Notes: generated by a model from the sequence alone, not told the origin. Counted from the first letter of the stretch, positions 1 through 7,100 are shown. The stretch: DNA of 9,915 bases from an uncultured bacterium (GCA_903957405.1 CAJBPC010000815.1:1-9915), one strand, 5' to 3'. Program-made: numbers and translations.

Positions 1-128
1 CACCCTCCAAGGGTACCCCCACCCTCCAAGGGTATACCCACCCTCCAAGGGTACCCCCACCCTCCAAGGGTATACCCACCCTCCAAGGGTGCCCCCACCC
101 TCCAAGGGTGCCCCCACCCTCCAAAGAG
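1..128. repeat. 19-bp hairpin-forming tandem repeat array
   Basis: Six complete head-to-tail copies of a 19-base unit (CACCCTCCAAGGGT plus five variable bases) start at 1, 20, 39, 58, 77 and 96. A degenerate seventh copy starts at 115. Each unit holds an inverted repeat, ACCCT/AGGGT around a CCA loop. The unit tails vary: TACCCC-type in copies 1 and 3, TATACC-type in copies 2 and 4, TGCCCC-type in copies 5 and 6. Copies 1-2 and 3-4 are therefore an exact 38-bp duplication. Where the tail is TATACC, the junction forms the perfect palindrome GGGTATACCC. The unit length is not a multiple of three, which argues against protein coding. The array starts at the first base of the window, so it probably continues to the left. 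Its function is unknown; it may be an intergenic palindromic repeat family or a transcription-end structure. Confidence 0.93.
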
Positions 129-149
129 TATATCGGCACCCATTTTTTT
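106..149 (+). terminator. possible rightward intrinsic terminator at the end of the repeat array
   Basis: GGGTGCC at 106-112, the end of repeat copy 6, is perfectly complementary to GGCACCC at 135-141. One A and seven T residues (143-149) follow. This is the layout of a rho-independent terminator reading rightward. The loop is long (22 bases) but encloses the imperfect hairpin of repeat copy 7. It would end a rightward transcript from a gene left of the window, converging on the leftward operon. The other strand has no T run, so it does not serve that operon. The long loop keeps confidence low. Confidence 0.35.
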
Positions 150-411
150 GGCATCCTATCCAACGTCAAAAGTTGCGTTGCGCCGTATCGGATTGCCATC
201 CAACGACAGATTGACTGGTCGTTACAAGTATGGTGGCGTTCAGGAGGCGCGATCGAAGAAGATGTGATGGGTAGGTGTGGGAGAAACCAGAATCATCCAT
301 CTATGGCATGGCGGAGCCCACAGGCTGGATGATTCCCTGTTTTACTGCTATGGATAGCAGGAGTTCAATATGCCTGTTGAAGACATGATCGTTTGCGGGG
401 TCGTGGATGAA
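150..411. other. intergenic stretch without a convincing gene
   Basis: No open frame here has a recognisable product. The one rightward frame starting inside the repeat array (108-332) has an unstructured, low-credibility translation. Two inverted repeats are visible. GAATCATCCA at 290-299 pairs with TGGATGATTC at 326-335, leaving a 26-base loop. CTGCTAT at 345-351 pairs with ATAGCAG at 354-360 around GG. Neither is followed by a T run on either strand, so neither is a good intrinsic terminator. No tRNA fold or other RNA gene was recognised. This is the 3' flank of the leftward operon ending at 412. Confidence 0.6.
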
Positions 412-1050
412 TCAGGGTAGATGTTTTTTCACCCAACCTTGGAAGAAGTTGAATCCGCGCGCGCCAACGACCATGTCGACCACATTGCCGTTCGTGTCGA
501 TGAGTATGCTGACAGGTCTTGTGCCGATACCGGCGATGGATGCTGGCATGGATGCGAAAATTCCGAGGGAGAACTTGTTTTGATTTTCTTTCTGAAATAA
601 GCTGACGGTTTCTATGTCCTCATCTGACAGTGCGACGACTGCGAAACCTTTACTGCCGTATTCCTGCTCTAGCTTGTCGAGGTCGGGCATTTCGCGCCTG
701 CATGGCGGGCACCAGGTCGCCCAGATGTTCAGCAGTACGACTTTCCCTTTCAGGTCAGACAGGCGTTTGGTTTGGCGGTCAGACACATCGATGTATGAGA
801 TGCCCGCGACCGTCTCGTCTTTTGCAGACATCACCGATTGGATCGGTGCCTCGTAATTGTTCTTCAGCATGAATAGCACGAACACTCCTGCCGCTAACGT
901 GAACGCATCACCGAAAAGATCCTTCCAGTCCTTTCGTTCCTTCGGCAACCAGTATCCTTTTTTGCGTGCGGCCCTGACAAATGTGTAGACGGTATATGCC
1001 ATCAGCAGCAGCATGGCGATGCGAAACAATAGGATCAGGGTGCTGGTCAT
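412..1050 (-). CDS. membrane-anchored TlpA/ResA-like thioredoxin-fold protein
   Basis: This 212-residue protein is predicted to be a thiol-disulfide oxidoreductase held in the inner membrane with its catalytic domain in the periplasm. Residues about 5-25 and 48-62 are hydrophobic and probably span the membrane. The loop between them (about 27-44) is rich in Lys and Arg, placing it in the cytoplasm and the C-terminal domain outside. The thioredoxin domain covers about 80-212. It carries the redox motif WCPPC at 113-117, preceded by KVVLLNIWAT, and the usual cis-proline at P179 in GTRPVSILID. The WCPPC motif and the AlkC/TSA-type fold match the TlpA/ResA family, whose members reduce cytochrome c apoproteins or other periplasmic disulfides; the actual substrate cannot be told. 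Two spanning segments are more than the single anchor typical of the family. The ATG lies 2 bases after the stop of the upstream PLP enzyme gene, so the two are very likely translated from one transcript. Confidence 0.92.
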   Translation of the reverse strand: MTSTLILLFRIAMLLLMAYTVYTFVRAARKKGYWLPKERKDWKDLFGDAFTLAAGVFVLFMLKNNYEAPIQSVMSAKDETVAGISYIDVSDRQTKRLSDLKGKVVLLNIWATWCPPCRREMPDLDKLEQEYGSKGFAVVALSDEDIETVSLFQKENQNKFSLGIFASMPASIAGIGTRPVSILIDTNGNVVDMVVGARGFNFFQGWVKKHLP

Positions 1051-1052
1051 GT

Positions 1053-2279
1053 TCAGTGGAGTGCTTGTTCCAGATCATTCAGGATGTCGGCAATATTTTC
1101 CATGCCGATGCTCACGCGGATAAGCCCGTCGCTGATGCCATATTTCAGTCGGTCTTCCCTTGGGACACTCGCGTGCGTCATCGATGCCGGATGGCACATC
1201 AGCGTGTCGCAGGTGCCGAGGGAGACGGTACGGGTGCACATCTTCAACTGGTTCATCAATTGCACGCCTGCCTCCAGTCCACCCTTCATCTCGAAGCTTA
1301 GCATGGCGCCTGCGTGTCGCATTTGCCGCATGGCGAGGAGGTGGTCAGGGTGTGTGGGGAGTCCGTTGTAGTTGACTTTAGCCACGGCGTGATGTGATTC
1401 AAGGAACGTGGCCACATCCATGGCGTTGTGGCAGTGTCTTTCCATACGGATCTCGAGGGTCTTCATGCCATTGACCAGCAGAAAGGCGTCAAAGGCATTG
1501 CTGTTGCCGCCGAGCATGCGGTGGATTTTCGTGGCGTGCGTATTCATGAACTCGAGATCCTTTCCGAGCAACACGCCGCCGATAAGTGTCCCGTGGCCGT
1601 TCAGGAACTTGGTCGTCGAATGCACGACGAAGTCCGCTCCGAAGCGGAAGGGTTGTTGCAGGTAGGGGGTTGCGAAAGTATTGTCGCAGGCAACGATCTT
1701 GCCGTAGCGGTGTGCGAGGGTTGACAATGCCTCTATGTCCACACACTGTATCGTTGGGTTTGCTGGTGTCTCGAGGTATACCATCTTCACATCCGGATGC
1801 TGTTTGAGGGCGTCTTCCGCTTTCTCGAGGTCGCGCAGGTCTGCGATCACGGCCTCCATGCCGAGGGATGGCAGGAGTCTGTTCATGAGGTCCTGCGTGC
1901 CGCCGTAGAGGGAGAAATGGGAGAGGATCTTATCTCCTTTTGTGAGGTTTGCCAGCAACAGCGTGGTGATGGCTGCCATCCCTGACGCGTGCAGGATGGC
2001 TTTGACCTGCATCTGGGAGCCTTGGTCGTTGTGGACGCCAAAGGTTTCCATCGCCGCGATCTTCTCCTCCGCTTCGGTCATGTTCGGATTCCCCCAACGG
2101 GAGTATATATACCCGGGTTCTTCGCCGCTGAAGCGCCGCATTCCCTGTTCCGCATCATCGAATACATAGGTGGACGAGGCATAGATCGGCGTGAGGTGCG
2201 CATATTTGGGATCATGCTCATGCCCTGCGTGTATGGCGAGTGAACTGAAGCCAGTGAATGGGAAATTCCTCTCAGCCAT
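1053..2279 (-). CDS. Cys/Met metabolism PLP-dependent enzyme (cystathionine/methionine lyase-synthase family)
   Basis: This 408-residue cytoplasmic enzyme belongs to the fold-type I Cys/Met PLP family (cystathionine gamma-synthase, cystathionine lyases, O-acetylhomoserine sulfhydrylase, methionine gamma-lyase). The cofactor lysine is K224 in HSTTKFLNGHG. The phosphate-contacting pair from the neighbouring subunit is Y59/R61 in YSRWGNPN. Y125 lies in LYGGT, D199 and T201 in ACDNTFATP, and the carboxylate-binding arginine is R388 in IRVSIGME. The SLG...HPASMTH block near 353-369 resembles methionine gamma-lyase. However, the cysteine typical of that enzyme two residues after the active-site tyrosine is glycine here (G127), so the reaction is left open. 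Residues about 80-93 form an insertion not found in the better-known members. The ATG at 2279 is preferred: the family's conserved N-terminus begins soon after it, and the in-frame extension upstream starts with TTG at 2345 and is AT-rich with no similarity. The gene is followed after 2 bases by the TlpA-like gene. Confidence 0.93.
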   Translation of the reverse strand: MAERNFPFTGFSSLAIHAGHEHDPKYAHLTPIYASSTYVFDDAEQGMRRFSGEEPGYIYSRWGNPNMTEAEEKIAAMETFGVHNDQGSQMQVKAILHASGMAAITTLLLANLTKGDKILSHFSLYGGTQDLMNRLLPSLGMEAVIADLRDLEKAEDALKQHPDVKMVYLETPANPTIQCVDIEALSTLAHRYGKIVACDNTFATPYLQQPFRFGADFVVHSTTKFLNGHGTLIGGVLLGKDLEFMNTHATKIHRMLGGNSNAFDAFLLVNGMKTLEIRMERHCHNAMDVATFLESHHAVAKVNYNGLPTHPDHLLAMRQMRHAGAMLSFEMKGGLEAGVQLMNQLKMCTRTVSLGTCDTLMCHPASMTHASVPREDRLKYGISDGLIRVSIGMENIADILNDLEQALH

Positions 2280-2457
2280 GAAATTGATTATTATTTGATA
2301 TATGATGGATATTGCCGGCGATCTGGCCTTTTCATCGGATGACAAGTCATCCCGGCAGGGTCGGGCTCATGTGACCGGGCGCCTTTGTGCCTTTAAAAAA
2401 CAATCCGAATGGGGTGTCTTTTTGGGGCAGTGCATGGATGATTTACCTGGTGATACA
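2280..2457 (-). promoter_or_regulatory. spacer/leader between fabH and the PLP enzyme gene, with inverted repeats
   Basis: This 178-base spacer separates the fabH stop from the preferred ATG of the PLP gene. On the + strand it contains the near-palindrome GGATGAC-AA-GTCATCC (2337-2352), the paired arms CCCGG (2351-2355) and CCGGG (2375-2379), and the direct repeat CCTTTGTG/CCTTTAAA around 2382-2395. An A6 run at 2395-2400 reads as T6 in the direction of transcription, but no convincing stem precedes it, so it is not called a terminator. The 60 bases nearest the PLP start are AT-rich, as in a 5' untranslated region. The layout suggests a separate promoter or structured leader for the PLP-thioredoxin pair. 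I could not match it to a known S-adenosylmethionine or cobalamin riboswitch consensus. Confidence 0.3.
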
Positions 2458-3450
2458 TCAATATTCCCACTTGACCCAGGTCGCACCCCATGTGAATCCA
2501 CCGCCAAATGCCGCAAGCACGAGATTATCCCCTTTATTGAGTTGTTTTCGGTAATCCCAGAGGCAGAGCGGGATCGTTGCCGCGGTGGTATTGCCGTATT
2601 TCTCTATGTTCATCATCACTTTGTCCTGGGTGATTCCCATGCGGTTTGCGGTGGCATCGATGATGCGTTTGTTGGCCTGGTGCGGCACCAGCCAGGCGAT
2701 ATCGTCCGCCTCCAGGTTATTGCGTTGCATCAGCTCGTAGGATACGTCAGCCATGCCTTTGACGGCGAACTTGAACACCGCCGGTCCTTCCTGGAACATA
2801 AAATGTTCTTTGTTGGTCACCGTTTCGATGCTTGACGGGCGCAGCGAACCTCCGGCTTTCATGTGCAGGTGCCTGGCGCCGCTGCCGTCGCTTTTGAGGA
2901 TGCTGTCGAGCACGCCATATCCTTCGATGTTCGGCTCCAGCAATACGGCACCAGCCCCGTCGCCGAAGAGGATGCAGGTCGTGCGGTCGCTGTAGTCGAC
3001 GATCGAACTCATCTTGTCGGCGCCGACGACCACGACCCGCTTGTAGCGTCCGCTTTCGATCAGTGCGGCACCCGTGGTCAGCGCGTACAGGAATCCGGAG
3101 CAGGCCGCGAGCAAATCGAAGCTCCATGCGTTCTTGATGCCGAGCTTGTCGCAGGCGAGGTTGGCGGTGGAGGGGAAGAACATATCCGGCGTAACGGTCG
3201 CTACGATCAGGCAATCGATTTCATTCGGCTCGATGCCTCTTTTTTCACAGAGGCGCTGTACGGCCGGCACCACAAGGTCGGATGTCGCCTTTCCGGGCTC
3301 TTTCAGGATCCTTCTTTCCGACACACCGGTGCGGCTGCGGATCCATTCATCATTGGTGTCCACCATCTTTTCCAGATCGGCGTTCGTGAGCTTGTCTTCA
3401 GGCACATAAGCGCCAATGGCAGTGATGGCTGCAGTGATTTTAGTACGCAT
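2458..3450 (-). CDS. fabH: beta-ketoacyl-ACP synthase III (KAS III)
   Basis: FabH condenses acetyl-CoA, or a branched short acyl-CoA, with malonyl-ACP to start fatty-acid synthesis in the cytoplasm. The 330-residue length is normal for the family. The Cys-His-Asn catalytic triad is complete: C117 in LLAACSGFLYAL, H257 in WLVPHQANKRI and N287 in EKYGNTTAATIP. Other hallmarks are NDEWIRSRTGVSERR (33-47), the LFGDGAGAVLLE glycine-rich segment (161-172) and the C-terminal AAFGGGFTWGA. The ATG at 3450 begins the usual MRTKITAAITAIGAYVPE strand. FabH from Bacteroidota often primes branched chains, but specificity cannot be read here. The gene commonly sits beside plsX and rpmF; neither is in this window, and the next genes downstream are a Cys/Met PLP enzyme and a thioredoxin. 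It is transcribed divergently from ruvA. Confidence 0.97.
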   Translation of the reverse strand: MRTKITAAITAIGAYVPEDKLTNADLEKMVDTNDEWIRSRTGVSERRILKEPGKATSDLVVPAVQRLCEKRGIEPNEIDCLIVATVTPDMFFPSTANLACDKLGIKNAWSFDLLAACSGFLYALTTGAALIESGRYKRVVVVGADKMSSIVDYSDRTTCILFGDGAGAVLLEPNIEGYGVLDSILKSDGSGARHLHMKAGGSLRPSSIETVTNKEHFMFQEGPAVFKFAVKGMADVSYELMQRNNLEADDIAWLVPHQANKRIIDATANRMGITQDKVMMNIEKYGNTTAATIPLCLWDYRKQLNKGDNLVLAAFGGGFTWGATWVKWEY

Positions 3451-3464
3451 GTGTATATTGAAAT

Positions 3465-3488
3465 ATTCGAAACGCGAATGTACCGAAT
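3465..3488. promoter_or_regulatory. clustered ATTCG/CGAAT motifs upstream of fabH (possible operator)
   Basis: Three copies of one 5-base motif lie 15-38 bases upstream of the fabH ATG: ATTCG at 3465-3469, and its complement CGAAT at 3475-3479 and again at 3484-3488. The first two form an inverted repeat with a 5-base loop; the last two are direct copies 9 bases apart. The near one-turn spacing and position in the presumed core promoter or 5' untranslated region would suit a repressor site. The motif is short enough to recur by chance, and no regulator is known from the sequence. Confidence 0.2.
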
Positions 3489-3508
3489 CGCAGTAAATTT
3501 GAGGAAAG

Positions 3509-3541
3509 AGAATATACAGGTGGCTGCATCATCGTACAAAA
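3509..3541 (-). promoter_or_regulatory. weak candidate Bacteroidota-type promoter for fabH
   Basis: Read on the minus strand, TTTTG (3541-3537) is followed after 20 bases by TATATTCT (3516-3509). Bacteroidota primary promoters are described as TTTG near -33 and TAnnTTTG near -7. The -33 box and the spacing fit, but the -7 box misses two of its last four bases. It would leave an untranslated leader of roughly 50 bases that includes the ATTCG repeats. This is a low-confidence reading. Confidence 0.2.
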
Positions 3542-3545
3542 CCTT

Positions 3546-3553
3546 TATTTTTG
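3546..3553 (+). promoter_or_regulatory. candidate -7 element (TAnnTTTG) for ruvA-sprA
   Basis: TATTTTTG matches the Bacteroidota -7 consensus TAnnTTTG at every fixed position and lies 16 bases before the ruvA ATG. No TTTG is found at the expected -33 distance. Transcription would begin close to the start codon, giving a very short leader. The short divergent region must hold a promoter for the rightward genes, and this is the best match in it. Confidence 0.3.
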
Positions 3554-3569
3554 AGGTCAATACCCCAGT

Positions 3570-4154
3570 ATGATCGCTTATCTACACGGCACACTCACCT
3601 ACAAATCACCTTCGATGGTGTTTATGGAGGTCAATGGTGTCGGATACGAGGTGCAGATCAGTCTGAATACATACAGCAGGTTGCAGGACATGGAGAAGGG
3701 AAAGCTGTTCATTTACCAGCAGTTCCGGGAGGATGGCCAGACATTGTATGGCTTCTTTGATACCGCGGAAAAGCAAATGTTCGTGCAATTGATAGGCATC
3801 AGCGGCGTGGGTGCATCAACGGCGAGGATGATGTTGTCATCCATGCGGCCGGATGAGATCTCCAAGGCCATCGCACAGGGTGATCACCGCACGCTGGAAA
3901 GGGTCAAGGGTATCGGGAAGAAAACGGCCGAAAGGATCGTATTGGAACTGAAGGATAAGGTCTTGAAACTGGAGATGGAACCGGGACAATCCGCCCTGGC
4001 AGGCAATTCATCCGAGCAGGATTCGTTACATGCCTTAGTGGCCCTCGGCATACCCCGGGCTTTGGCGGAATCCGCAGTGAAGAAGGCCTTGGCCTCGACA
4101 ACGGGAGAACCCGATTTGGAAACAATCATTAAAAAAGCACTGCAGCATATTTGA
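3570..4154 (+). CDS. ruvA: Holliday junction DNA helicase subunit RuvA
   Basis: RuvA binds Holliday junctions as a tetramer and loads the RuvB motor for branch migration during recombinational repair. The 194-residue length is typical. Domain I (about 1-63) is the OB-fold, opening with MIAYLHGTLTYKSP and ending near QTLYGFFD. Domain II (about 64-135) carries two helix-hairpin-helix motifs, ISGVG at 77-81 and VKGIG at 112-116, the latter followed by KKTAERIVLELKDK. A linker (about 136-149) leads to domain III (about 150-194), the RuvB-contacting helical region, with the usual ALVALGI segment. The start is fixed by the family's conserved first residues. It is the first rightward gene after the divergent promoter region. 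sprA follows 33 bases after its stop in the same frame, so the two probably share a transcript although they are functionally unrelated. Confidence 0.97.
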   Translation: MIAYLHGTLTYKSPSMVFMEVNGVGYEVQISLNTYSRLQDMEKGKLFIYQQFREDGQTLYGFFDTAEKQMFVQLIGISGVGASTARMMLSSMRPDEISKAIAQGDHRTLERVKGIGKKTAERIVLELKDKVLKLEMEPGQSALAGNSSEQDSLHALVALGIPRALAESAVKKALASTTGEPDLETIIKKALQHI

Positions 4155-4187
4155 CTGGAACTCTACCCAATCACAAGACGGCATCAA

Positions 4188-7100
4188 TTGACTAGACTTC
4201 CGGTCTCTATATTTTCACGTCATCTGTGGATGACTATCTCTGTATGGGCAATGCTCTGTACTGGTGCGTTTGCACAGACAGACACATTGCCGGTGAAGAG
4301 AGATACCCTTTCCATAAAGGACACGCTGCGTTTTCCCATCTACGACAGGCGAGGGGACAAGTACAGCCAGACATCCCGAAATCCATTCGACCTCAAGGAT
4401 CCTCTCAATATCCGGGATTCCATTGCGTATGATCCCAATACGAAGGAGTATTACATCTACGAAAAGATCGGTGACCGTTATTTTCGCAAGCCGACATCCC
4501 TCACATTTGACGAATACATGCGCATCCAGTCCCGTAGGGCGGAGTCTGACTATTTCCGGGATCGTGCCGGAATGTCCTCCCTGCTGAACCGGCGTGCACA
4601 GAAACCGCAGCTGTCGATGATGGGGAAGGATTTGTTCAACAGGCTTTTCGGCAATGGGAAGATAGATATCAAGCCACAGGGAGAGGTGAACCTCACCGCA
4701 GGCTACCAGGGGCAGAACATCAAGAATCCCACCCTCCCCGAAAGAGCCAGGAAAAACGGGGGACTGGATTTCGACATGGCTGCGAACCTGAACGTCATGG
4801 GGAATATCGGCGATAAGCTGAAAATGCCCATCAGTTACAATACTCAGTCCACTTTCGATTTCGAGAACCAGCTGAAGCTCGATTACGCCGGATCAGGTGA
4901 AGACATCTTCCGGAAGATCGAAGTGGGCAACACCTCGTTCGCATCGAAGGGGACGCTCATTCCCGGCGCGCAGCAGCTTTTCGGCATTAAGACACAGATG
5001 CAGTTCGGCCGCCTCTGGTTGTCGACCGTGTTTGCCAACCAGCGCTCCCAGCGGCAGTCTGTCGCCATGCAGGGCGGTTCCAGTGCGCAGCCTTTCCAGG
5101 TGAAGGCGGATGAGTACGAGGAAAACCGACACTTCATGCTCGCACAGTATTTCCGGAATACTTACAACGCGGCGATGAAGAACCTCCCCGTCGTCAATAC
5201 GCAGGTGCAGCTGCTGCGGCTCGACGTATGGGTCACGAACCGGACAGGGGCCACCACCAATACCCGCGATATCGTAGGTCTGATGGACCTTGGTGAACAG
5301 AAGCCCTTTCAGCAACCCCCGGTCATCAATCCCCTGGGTGGGTCCGCCTTCCCGGCCAACGGTTCGAATGACCTCTATCAGAAAATCATCTCGAATCCGT
5401 CGAGCCGCAATCCCGCACTGATCGGCAACTACCTGAACGGAATGGGACTGTTGCCTGTCCAGGATTATGAAAAGACCTTTGCGCGTAAACTGGACAGCAC
5501 ACAGTATTTCTTCAACCGGCAGCTTGGCTTCATCTCCTTGAATATCACGCTGCAGCCAGACGAGGTGCTGGCCGTCGCCTATCAGTATACCGTGAACGGA
5601 AGGGTGTTCCAGGTCGGGGAGTTCTCGCAGGATGTTCCGGTGGATTCCACCTCCGGCGTTCAGAAAGTGCTCTTTCTGAAACTGCTCAAAGCCACGTCGC
5701 AGCGGACAAAGCTCCCTGTCTGGGATCTGATGATGAAGAACATCTATGCCATCGGCTACGGACAGCTGGAGCGCCGGGATTTCCAGTTCAACGTATTGTA
5801 CCAGGAACCAGGCGGGGGTGAAAAAAGATACATACCAGAAGGTGACCAGGCCGGCGTCCCGCTTCTGACACTGCTCAACCTTGACCGACTCAATAACCAG
5901 AACGACCCACAACCCGACGGGGTATTCGACTTCGTGGAAGGATACACCGTGAACTCTCAGCAGAGCCGCATCATCTTCCCCGTGCTCGAACCCTTTGGCC
6001 GTGACCTGGAACATATCTTCACAAGAGACCCATCCCTGCGACAGAAATATCTATTCTACCCGCTCTACGATACCATCCGGGCGATCGCCTCCACATTCGC
6101 CAACCTCAACCGTTTCGTCATGAAGGGTACGTCGCGGTCCACCGGTTCCTCCGGAGAGATATCCCTCAATGCATTCAACGTGCCGCCTGGATCCGTTACC
6201 GTCACGGCTGGGGGAAGGACCTTGCAGGAAAATGTCGACTATACGGTCGACTATGTATCCGGCACCGTCAGGGTCATAAACGATGCCATCGCCCGCTCGG
6301 GAGTGCCGGTGAACGTACAGTTCGAGAACAACGCGACATTCGGTGTGCAACAACGAACCTATATCGGCCTGCGCTGGGATTATCTGATCAACAAGAAGTT
6401 CACCATCGGTGGTACAGCCGTCCGGCTGAGTGAAAGACCGTTCTTCACCAAGATGGAGATCGGCAGCGACCCGATCCGCAATGCCATGGTCGGCTTCGAC
6501 CTCAACTACAACAGCGAGATGCCGAGGGTGAACAAATGGCTCGGTGCGATCCCGAACTACAAGCCCTCGGGGGCATCCACCATCTCCGCCTTCGCAGAAG
6601 CGGCCAACATGATCCCCGGCCACGCCCCGCAGATCGGTAAGGGAGACGCCGGCTTGATATACGTCGATGACTTCGAAGGCACAAAGGCCAGCATAGACCT
6701 TCGCTTTCCGCTGGTCAGCTGGACCCTGTCGTCGACCCCGCGGGGTGCGACCGACCGCAGCGGAAATATCCTTTTCCCGGAAGCGGAACTTTTTGACGAT
6801 ATCAACTACGGAAAAAACAGGGCGAAACTCGCATGGTACAATATCGAACCCATCCTGCAGGAGAAAAGCAACCCCAACAACCCCGTCCGAAGCAACCTCA
6901 CGGAGCTCTCCGACCCGCGCGTGCGAAGCGTCTCACAACAGGAGATCTTCCCGCAGCGGACGCCCGATTTCGGACAAAACCAGCTGGTCACTTTCGACAT
7001 GGCTTTCTATCCGAAAGACAAGGGCCCGTACAACTATGAAGCAAAAGACCTGGATGGCAATGGCCGGCTTGCCAACCCCCGGAAGCGTTGGGGCGGCATC

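Noticed and set aside
1..128. CRISPR array
   Set aside because: The units are contiguous 19-mers with no unique spacers, so this is a simple tandem repeat.
108..332. 74-codon plus-strand frame starting in the repeat array
   Set aside because: The start lies in a 19-bp repeat that is not codon-periodic, and the product shows no domain, signal or membrane segment. There is no neighbouring support.
355..385. TpsiC-arm-like GGAGTTCAATAT sequence suggesting a tRNA
   Set aside because: The arm has only four of five pairs, and no acceptor, D or anticodon arm can be assembled around it.
2280..2345. N-terminal extension of the PLP enzyme from TTG at 2345
   Set aside because: The extra 22 residues precede the family's normal N-terminus, begin at a weaker start codon and come from AT-rich, leader-like DNA.
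2346..2457. SAM or cobalamin riboswitch upstream of the PLP gene
   Set aside because: The conserved core segments I know for these aptamers (such as the SAM-I GGCCCnATGAA-type and cobalamin GCCACTG-type cores) are not present. Only generic inverted repeats remain.
2863..3573. 236-codon plus-strand frame opposite fabH
   Set aside because: It is fully antisense to fabH, whose catalytic triad and length are normal. The translation has no family resemblance.
4188..4215. TTGACT and TATATT as a sigma-70-like promoter for sprA
   Set aside because: The spacing is only 14 bases, Bacteroidota use a different promoter consensus, and the elements would overlap the likely signal-peptide coding sequence.
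4251..4275. Possible lipobox around the Cys in WAMLCTG of the SprA signal peptide
   Set aside because: The residue before Cys is Leu instead of Gly, Ala or Ser, and a normal AFA signal-peptidase I site follows directly.
4893..6014. 373-codon open frame on the minus strand
   Set aside because: It lies entirely opposite conserved SprA-coding sequence. The translation has no recognisable domain and skewed composition, as expected of a shadow of a gene with G/C-rich third positions.
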